From JAIVJM01 sp963816985 (GTDB taxonomy: Bacteria; Acidobacteriota; Blastocatellia; Pyrinomonadales; Pyrinomonadaceae), in the NCBI GenBank assembly GCA_963816985.1, contig CAWFMF010000004.1, positions 4,960,001 to 5,024,000 on the forward strand: a stretch of 64,000 nucleotides of DNA, written 5' to 3'. A program made the position numbers and the translations under genes. Shown piece after piece: positions 58,279 through 64,000 of the stretch; the first letter of the stretch is position 1, and the number at the start of each line of letters is the position of its first letter. The notes under the pieces were generated by a model. The model was not told the DNA's origin and did not search any database. It saw only the letters and a program-made list of their open reading frames with translations.

Positions 58279-58862
58279 GTACGTTATACCCCTCTCGTTT
58301 CTTATTCTAAGAGCATACTCACACCCCGCCGCAGGCCCGCAAAGCTCAGCCCGCCGCGAAGTTTAGAACCGGGGGAAGTCAGGATGCCGGGATTTTAACA
58401 CGCGCCCCACTTTGTTCCAATCGGCAGCCCGCGCGGCCCGCGAAAACACCCGTCGCCCGCGCGTCCCGTCGGATGGATTATCTTCCGGGGAATTACTCCG
58501 CCCGCACCAACTCGCTTTTTTTATTGACAAGCCACGACTTAACGGCTTAGGCTCCTGAATTGGGTGTCTTGTCCCGCGCCCCCTCGCCTGAGTTACGGAC
58601 ATCGTCGGCTGGCCGGGAGCAATCTTCGTCAGCTTAACCACGGCGCTTCCTCAAGAAGGAGTATTGTGATGCGGCCCTCTCCCGCTGTACCACGTCTCAC
58701 CAAAACAGTCGGCTCTGAAACTCCTGCCCCCGCCAAAACAAACGCCGAACGCCGCCCCGGAGGGGCACCCTGAACCCGTCCCGATGAACACCGCCACACA
58801 CATGGTGAATGTCTTCAGCATTTACAGCTTCGGCTCTTCATCCAAAGGTTTCGGGGAATCAG
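58279..58862. other. 584-bp gap upstream of the small orphan genes
   Basis: Contains a promoter-like TTGACA (58524-58529), 18 bp, TAGGCT pair (weak -10), a possible 34-residue open frame (58669-58773) and little else. I see no known gene. Confidence 0.45.
58669..58773 (+). CDS. Possible 34-residue peptide
   Basis: ATG preceded by AAGAAGGAG at a good distance; encodes a Pro/Ala/Lys/Thr-rich peptide with no recognisable motif. Ends 90 bp before the RelE-like gene. May be a real small gene or chance; no homology seen. Confidence 0.3.
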   Translation: MRPSPAVPRLTKTVGSETPAPAKTNAERRPGGAP

Positions 58863-59162
58863 ATGCCCATTGCCAACCGCTACCAGAACTGGTTACAGAA
58901 GAAGATCGGCGGCTTTTCCGTGCCCGAACAGAAGGCCATCAACAACGCGCTCAATGAATTAGAACATGACCCCATGGCGTCCAGTTATCACTGCGCGCGA
59001 CACGCGGACATATACGGCGACGTCAACCGGACGATTGAGCTGGGGGTGGGTGGAATCAGCATTGACTACAAGTTTGACATTGCCGGGCTGGTGACGATAA
59101 TTGACGTCTATCGCTCCCCCTGGTACGCAATAAAAGTCCTGATTACGGACTTCTCCCCTTAA
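58863..59162 (+). CDS. Small soluble protein, toxin-like in size
   Basis: 99 residues from the ATG at 58863 (GGGGA five bases before); a start at 58809 would add 18 residues. It contains RYQNWLQKKIGGFSVPEQKA, an SSYHCARHADIYGD segment and a beta-rich end (ISIDYKFDIAGLVTIIDVYR). Length and the alpha/beta arrangement suggest RelE/ParE-like toxins, but I see no defining residues and no antitoxin-like partner is certain. Leads a three-gene run. Confidence 0.5.
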   Translation: MPIANRYQNWLQKKIGGFSVPEQKAINNALNELEHDPMASSYHCARHADIYGDVNRTIELGVGGISIDYKFDIAGLVTIIDVYRSPWYAIKVLITDFSP

Positions 59163-59254
59163 CGCGGGCGCATCTAAAGAGGTGTGAGCCACCTCCCCGC
59201 GCATAAAATATGCGGCTGGCCGGACGCAGCGCATAACTTTCTGAGGCAGGAGGA

Positions 59255-59650
59255 ATGACGATGGAGATTATGCTCGAAGCTCCGATAGACGCGGACGACG
59301 TTCGTCTGCTCGAAGACCGGCGGGACGTCGCTCTCAGCGTCGAAAAGTTCGGGGAGCTGGTGCATTACGTCGAGCATCTCGAAGGGACGCTCAAGTGCGT
59401 TGACGTCGAGTTCAAACAGGAGCGGCGCTACGCCGGGTTCTTGATGCAGGCGCTGAGCGAATTGATTGACAAGGTTGAGAGTGTCGGCTACGGACACCTC
59501 TGTTCTGAGATGGCCTATAGCTGGGGCGATCAGATAGAGCGCCTTTACCGACAGGGTGACATCCGGAAAGAGAGCGCCGACGCGGGACAGGCAATCATGT
59601 CCAAGCTGACAGGGAAGGTGGCGGACGCCGAAAGGGGCGCGAGCTGCTAG
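59255..59650 (+). CDS. Small helical protein of unknown function
   Basis: 131 residues; AGGAGG right before the ATG. Mostly helical and charged: VRLLEDRRDVALSVEKFGEL, a VEHLEGTLKCVDVEF stretch, and SEMAYSWGDQIERLYRQGD. No motif known. Eight bp upstream of the next gene. Confidence 0.55.
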   Translation: MTMEIMLEAPIDADDVRLLEDRRDVALSVEKFGELVHYVEHLEGTLKCVDVEFKQERRYAGFLMQALSELIDKVESVGYGHLCSEMAYSWGDQIERLYRQGDIRKESADAGQAIMSKLTGKVADAERGASC

Positions 59651-59657
59651 TACGGAT

Positions 59658-60110
59658 ATGAACACCCCCGAGGCCGGGGCTCCCCCCGGCCAGCAGACCT
59701 CACAGTTCTACTCTGTCCTTGATTACTTCAAGGCCCACGTCACAGCCATCACCACTCTCGCCACGGGCGCACTCGTTCTCTCCCTCACGTTCCTCAAAGA
59801 TTTAGACCTCGCGGCCCTCCAACTCCGCGGCTTCTTACAGGCCGGGTGGATTCTCTTCACCGTCTCCATCGTGGCGGGCGTCTGTTACAGCTTTATCCTG
59901 ACCTACATCGCGAAAGACCCGGACGACAGCAAGCGTCTGCACGATTCGTTCAAACAGATGCTCGTGAAGCTCAGCTTCGTCTTACACTTCGCCTTCATGC
60001 TCGGAATCATCTGCTTCCTCGTCTTCGCGATGGCGAACATCGGCGCGCGCAGGAAAGACAGTCCCGAAACGCTTCCCCCGCCCGCGCGCGTGGCGACGCC
60101 CCACGGCTGA
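59658..60110 (+). CDS. Three-helix membrane protein
   Basis: 150 residues. Hydrophobic segments near 30-46 (ITTLATGALVLSLTFL), 62-83 (WILFTVSIVAGVCYSFI) and 103-125 (VLHFAFMLGIICFLVFAMA). Soluble ends are short. Small two- or three-helix proteins next to toxin-like genes are typical effectors of conflict systems, but that is an inference. Confidence 0.55.
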   Translation: MNTPEAGAPPGQQTSQFYSVLDYFKAHVTAITTLATGALVLSLTFLKDLDLAALQLRGFLQAGWILFTVSIVAGVCYSFILTYIAKDPDDSKRLHDSFKQMLVKLSFVLHFAFMLGIICFLVFAMANIGARRKDSPETLPPPARVATPHG

Positions 60111-60150
60111 GATTCCCGCGCACATTCTGACGGCTTGACGGAAGGCCGAA

Positions 60151-60227
60151 AGAGGGCAACAAAAGTGAAAAGAGAGGGGCGCGAGTTGATGACTCGCGCC
60201 CCTCTCTTTTCACTTTTGTTGCCCTCT
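60151..60227. repeat. Perfect 36-bp palindrome arms
   Basis: 60151-60186 and 60192-60227 match exactly with a five-base loop; AGAGGGCAACAAAAGTGAAA at the left end. The right arm ends inside the stop codon of the DUF1501 gene (60226-60228). Between convergent genes. Confidence 0.95.
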
Positions 60228-61507
60228 AGCCGAGCACGCCACGGAACTTCGAGGGGCTCGCGGCGTAGCCGGGGAAGACTTTCCGCAGGTCGGCGTTGCC
60301 GAGGTGCTTGGCGGCGACTTCGCCGAACACGTCGCGGAAGTCGGTCGTTAAGGCGAGGTCTCGGCCCTCGAAGAGTTGCTCGTCTTTGAGTCCGGGCCAC
60401 TGGCCGTAGACCTTGCCGCCGCGCACCGCGCCGCCGATGACGAACATCGCGTTGGCGTGGCCGTGATCCGTCCCGCCCGTCCCGTTCTGCCTGACGGTGC
60501 GCCCGAACTCCGACATCGTGAGGACGACCACGTCCTGCATCCGCGCGGGGCCGAGGTCGCTGACGAGCGCCTTGATGCCCGCGCCGAACTGCGCGAGGAG
60601 CAAGGAGAGTTGGCCGCGCGCGCCGCCCTGCGTGCGGTGCGTGTCCCAACCGCCCGTGTCCGTGAAGGCGACTTCGAGCCCGACGCCCGCCTTGATGAGC
60701 TGCGCGATCTGCATCAGCGCCTCGCCGTAGCGACCGCGCGGGTACTGCGCGCCATTCTCAGGCTTGTACTGCGCCGGGTTGACGCGCTCCAGGAATTTCA
60801 CCGCGTCGAAGGTCTCCTTGCCCGTGCCGCGCAGGGCGTCGCCCACGCTCTGCTCGTAGATGTCCTCGAAGCCGCCCTGCACGACCTTCGTGCTCGCGCC
60901 CGCGCGGACGCGGAAGTCCGAGAGGCTCTGCATGGCGAGCGCAGGCGAGCGCCCCTGCAACATGCGCGGGAGGTTCTGCGACATGGCGACTGCACGGAAG
61001 GGCGTCGCACGCTCCTCCGGCGCGGCTTGCAGGTAACGGTTGAGCCAGCCGTCCGGCGTGGACTTGCGACCGGGCGTGCCCGACTCCATGTAGTCCTGCG
61101 CGTCGAAGTGCGAACGAGTGTTGTCGGGCGAGCCCGCGGCGTGGACGACGGCAAGCCGCTTCTCGTCCCACAAAGGATTTAAACGGCGCGAGCGAAGGGT
61201 GGAGGCCGAAGAAGCCGTCGAGGTCAATGACGGATTCACCCGACGGCCCACGGCCCGGCTGCGCGATGGCGATCTGCGGGCGCAGGTCGTAATAACTCCG
61301 CTCGCCGTGCGGCACGACCATGTTGAGGCCGTCCACCGCGCCGCGCTGGAAGATTGTTATTAAGGTCTTGCGCCGCCCCGTCGGCGTGACGCTCAACCCC
61401 TCGGCCAGAGCCACGCGCCGCAAAAACGAAGGCGCGCTCGTCAACGCACCGACGCTCGCCAGCGCCAGCGCCCCCTGCTTCATAAAAAATCTGCGACTGT
61501 TATTCAT
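60226..61507 (-). pseudogene. Tat-exported DUF1501 protein, frameshifted
   Basis: Start ATG 61507 (AAGGTG ribosome site). The Tat signal SRRFFMKQGALALASVGA is followed by TLITIFQRGAVDGLNMVVPH. The frame is lost after HPSLAPFKS; the other frame continues LWDEKRLAVVHAAGSPDNTR to GGWDTHRTQGGARG and TMSEFGRTVRQNGTGGTDHG, ending at 60226. Dropping one T of the TTT at 61172-61174 restores it. DUF1501 proteins resemble sulfatase/alkaline-phosphatase-superfamily enzymes and are exported with the partner DUF1800. The lesion may be an assembly error. Confidence 0.88.
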
Positions 61508-61531
61508 CACACACCTTAAAAGACGTAAACC

Positions 61532-61592
61532 GTAAACCGTGACGGGTGACAGGAGAAAGACAGTTCTTATCCTGTCACCCGTCACGGTTTAC
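61532..61592. repeat. Inverted repeat upstream of the DUF1501 gene
   Basis: Perfect 22-bp arms, GTAAACCGTGACGGGTGACA at the left (61532-61553) and complement at 61571-61592. Shares words with the repeat at 38836-38957. Confidence 0.92.
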
Positions 61593-61605
61593 CCGTCACG
61601 GCTTT

Positions 61606-63711
61606 TCACTGCCTCTGGAATTCCGGCGAGCCGATGACGAGCGCGGCGATGCGCGCGACTTCGGGGTTGCCGACGGTCGCGGCGGATTCTTCGCGCCTCT
61701 GGGCGCGGCGCGCGGCGCGTGGGTTTCGCTCCATCATCGTCGTCGCCTCGTCCTGCGCCGTCGTCGTCGTCGTTTGCGCAATCGGCGCGTTCGATTGGTC
61801 GGAGAGCTGCTTCATCAGAACAGCGCGGCTCTTGGGCGAGATGTCGCCTTGAAGGACGAGCGAGAGGAAGCGGTCAACGATTCTTTCCTGATTGACGGCG
61901 CGGCTCGAAGTGGCGTCCTCGCCGACGAAGCGCGAGAGGTCAACGCGCGTGCCGGGGATGCGGTTCGAGACGAGCGCGAGCGCGAAGTTCAGACGTTCGA
62001 GCAAGGCGCCCGTGTTGACCCAGTGCTCCGCCGTGTCGGGGTAGCCGGTCGGCGCTTGATACAGGTAGAGCGGCTCGCCCATGCGCGCGACCCACTGGTG
62101 GAGCGCGGGGCGCGCGTCGGTCTCCGCGCCGAGCGTGCGGACGGCGCTCACGGTCAATTCAAACGGCGTCTTAATCTTCGCGCGCCGCGCCTCGGCGGAG
62201 TTGAATTCGGGCGAAGTGAAGACGGCGCGCAGGGTCTCGCGGATGTCGCCATTGCTCTTGGTGAAGGCGGCGGCGACGCGCGCGACGAGCGTGGGCGAGG
62301 GTTCGTCGGAGACGAAACGGCGGCTCAACTTGGTGGCGACGAACTTCGCCGTCGAAGGATGTCGGACGAGGATGTCGAGCACGAGTTGGCCGTCGCGGAC
62401 GCCGCCGCCTGCGGGAATCTTCTGGCCGAGGACGATTTTCTCGCCGTCGTCGTGCGTGCGGGGGTTGAAGATGAAAGTGCCGCCCTTGGAAGTCCCCGCC
62501 GCGCCGCGCGGGTCGAGGATCGTCCAGCCGGTGAAGGCGCGTGCGACCTCCTGCACGTCCTTCTGCGTATAGCCGCCGTCAACGCCGAGCGTGTGCAGCT
62601 CCATCAGCTCGCGCGCGTAGTTCTCGTTGATGCCGCGTTGCGGTCGCCGTTGCTGTGGGCGTTGCCGTCTTGCCATCTGTCCCTGCTCGCCCTCGTTCGC
62701 CGTCGTGGCTCCGCCCTCGCGCATCGCGCGGCGACGCTCTCTGCGCTGCTGGCGGCGCGGGTTCATGGCAGCGCCTTCTTCGCCGCGTAGCATCTGCCGC
62801 AAGGCTCCTCGTCTTCCCTGCCCCGCGTTCGGGCTCACGCTCTGGAAGTTGTCGAGGTAGAAGAGCATGGCTGGGCTCTTCGCCGTCTCTTCGAGGAGCG
62901 TGCGGAAGTTGCCGAGCGCGTTGGGGCGAATCACGTCGCGGTCGTAAGAAGTGAGAAACCAGCGGTCTGCGCCCTTCTGCGCGAAGACGTTGAAGTGGTT
63001 CGACCAGAAGTCAACCATCACCTCCTGCAACTGCCGCTCGCTGTAGACGGCGCGGAGGATGCGCGAAGCCTGTAGCTCCTGCATGATGCGCTGCGGCGGC
63101 TCCATCCCGTTGGCGCGCATGTACTGCGTGATGGCGCGGCGATACTTCGCGCGTTCGGGGTTGTCGTCGCCGGGCATCGCGGGCTCGTCGGCGTTCGGCA
63201 TCGTCGTCGAAGGCGCATTCATCGCCTCGCCATTCATGGCCGGAGTCTCGCCCGTCGCGTTCGGCGCGCGGCGCTGCTGTTGAACTTGCTGTCTCTGCCC
63301 GGCAAGCTCGGCCAGCTCGGCGGGCAGCTCGCCGCGCCGCTGCAACTGCCGAATCAACTGACCGGGGTTCGGGTACTTGGCAAGCAGCTCCGTATTGCTC
63401 ATCGAGAGCGTCGAGAGATTCTTCAACTTCGCCTCGACGACCGCATCCGAGAGCTTCGACGGGTTGAGCTGCTGCTCGATGTAATTCTCCAAGCCCATCC
63501 GCCGCACGCGCTCCACGTCGCCGGGCCGCGCGCCGAAGCCGAGGCGGTTCAGGACGTGGACGATGCGCTGCTCTTCGCCGGGCCGCACGGCCTCAGCCGA
63601 CTTTTGCACGGCGGCGGAGACGAAAAGACTGTTCGAGAGCAAGGCCGCCAGCGACAAGACCGCGAAGAATTTCCGCGCGAGTCGGCGACGTTGAGAGACA
63701 AAAACTTTCAT
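61606..63711 (-). CDS. DUF1800 domain protein, exported
   Basis: 701 residues from the ATG at 63711 (CGGAG upstream); two earlier ATGs would extend it without a signal. Signal-like ARKFFAVLSLAALLSNSLFV follows the basic start. DUF1800 features are LNRLGFGARPGDVERVRRMG, the long helical region with NENYARELMELHTLGVDGG, YTQKDVQEVARAFTGWTI and RAVFTSPEFNSAEARRAKI. An Asn/Gln/Pro/Ala-rich insert (about 180-215) and an Arg/Gln-rich insert (about 340-385) interrupt the domain. Pairs with the DUF1501 gene just downstream, as in many bacteria. Enzymatic role unknown. Confidence 0.88.
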   Translation of the reverse strand: MKVFVSQRRRLARKFFAVLSLAALLSNSLFVSAAVQKSAEAVRPGEEQRIVHVLNRLGFGARPGDVERVRRMGLENYIEQQLNPSKLSDAVVEAKLKNLSTLSMSNTELLAKYPNPGQLIRQLQRRGELPAELAELAGQRQQVQQQRRAPNATGETPAMNGEAMNAPSTTMPNADEPAMPGDDNPERAKYRRAITQYMRANGMEPPQRIMQELQASRILRAVYSERQLQEVMVDFWSNHFNVFAQKGADRWFLTSYDRDVIRPNALGNFRTLLEETAKSPAMLFYLDNFQSVSPNAGQGRRGALRQMLRGEEGAAMNPRRQQRRERRRAMREGGATTANEGEQGQMARRQRPQQRRPQRGINENYARELMELHTLGVDGGYTQKDVQEVARAFTGWTILDPRGAAGTSKGGTFIFNPRTHDDGEKIVLGQKIPAGGGVRDGQLVLDILVRHPSTAKFVATKLSRRFVSDEPSPTLVARVAAAFTKSNGDIRETLRAVFTSPEFNSAEARRAKIKTPFELTVSAVRTLGAETDARPALHQWVARMGEPLYLYQAPTGYPDTAEHWVNTGALLERLNFALALVSNRIPGTRVDLSRFVGEDATSSRAVNQERIVDRFLSLVLQGDISPKSRAVLMKQLSDQSNAPIAQTTTTTAQDEATTMMERNPRAARRAQRREESAATVGNPEVARIAALVIGSPEFQRQ

Positions 63712-63849
63712 AAAAACTCCGTCCGAATTTGCTTTTAAGCTTTGAGACATTGGACGCCTAAAACCCCGAAAATAATGGCGTTTGCGCACACTACCTGTTT
63801 AGACGCGAGAGGGCGGGACTTGGTTGGAATTTTTGAGGCAGCCAATGAC

Positions 63850-63920
63850 TGTAGGGGCAGGGCTTGTCCCTGCCCGTTTGTTTACCGAAGACACGGGCAG
63901 GGACAAGCCCTGCCCCTACA
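63850..63920. repeat. Perfect 28-bp inverted repeat
   Basis: 63850-63877 (TGTAGGGGCAGGGCTTGTCC...) and exact complement at 63893-63920, each arm containing its own GGGCAGGGACAAGCCC dyad. In the terminal non-coding part of the window. An open frame over it is spurious. Confidence 0.93.
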
Positions 63921-64000
63921 TAAAAAATCTCGCGTGCCGAGTTTTGGCGGTCGCCTTAAATCCTCTTTTATCTTCCCAGCGGTCGAGGGTAAGTGACGGG

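Noticed and set aside
58363..58641. 92-residue minus-strand frame in the gap before the orphan genes
   Set aside because: No ribosome site, odd composition, overlaps a promoter-like sequence; no support for a real gene.
63742..63996. Open frame of 84 residues on the plus strand
   Set aside because: It runs through the perfect inverted repeat at 63850-63920 and has no family-like content; probably a repeat artefact.

Overview
The window looks like a piece of a GC-rich bacterial chromosome, most probably an Acidobacteriota of the Blastocatellia type. This is an inference from gene content: a giant alpha-2-macroglobulin carrying a carboxypeptidase-like regulatory domain, a DUF1501/DUF1800 pair, a selenoprotein SelD, many secreted or lipoprotein enzymes, and a high density of intergenic palindromes. 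No rRNA operon or phage is visible. One tRNA (Glu, TTC) is present.

Layout. 0-15.6 kb: quinone oxidoreductase (cut by the window edge), M28 membrane peptidase, glycerol kinase, a selD-cmoM pair in which selD is read through an in-frame UGA (selenocysteine), a 2038-residue alpha-2-macroglobulin, an alcohol-dehydrogenase-like MDR protein and a LysR regulator. 15.6-24 kb: a small DUF4032-like protein, frameshifted glpD, a lipoprotein methyltransferase, a secreted helical protein, tRNA-Glu, a TPR protein and an NfeD-like protein. 24-34 kb: lnt, prfB with a programmed +1 frameshift, ftsK, a DnaA-box cluster, a ComEA-like lipoprotein, a cupin and comEC. 34-39.6 kb: a LysR gene followed by leuA-leuB-leuC-leuD. 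39.6-48.5 kb: ppc (interrupted by an amber codon), rlmD-like methyltransferase, two uncharacterised genes, coaX, a GT1 glycosyltransferase and birA. 48.5-60.1 kb: an accessory region with a broken type ISP restriction-modification gene, a cyclase-family lipoprotein, two small membrane proteins next to a large CHAT-type caspase-like protease, a BaeRF/Vms1-like release factor homologue, and three small orphan genes. 60.1-64 kb: a DUF1501/DUF1800 pair.

Three themes stand out. First, recoding: a Sec-UGA in selD with a SECIS-like hairpin, and the classical RF2 frameshift. Second, at least fourteen intergenic inverted repeats: four-arm nested palindromes of about 190-300 bp in three sequence types with one architecture, and shorter hairpins whose arms are made of 7- or 8-nt repeats. 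Many of them begin right at a stop codon. Third, single-base lesions in otherwise well-conserved genes (glpD, ftsK, a lysR, ppc, the DUF1501 gene and several in the R-M gene). Their number and type suggest uncorrected indel errors in the assembly, at least in part. The best candidate for a little-described system is the CHAT protease with its two membrane partners and the neighbouring release-factor homologue (53.3-58.3 kb).
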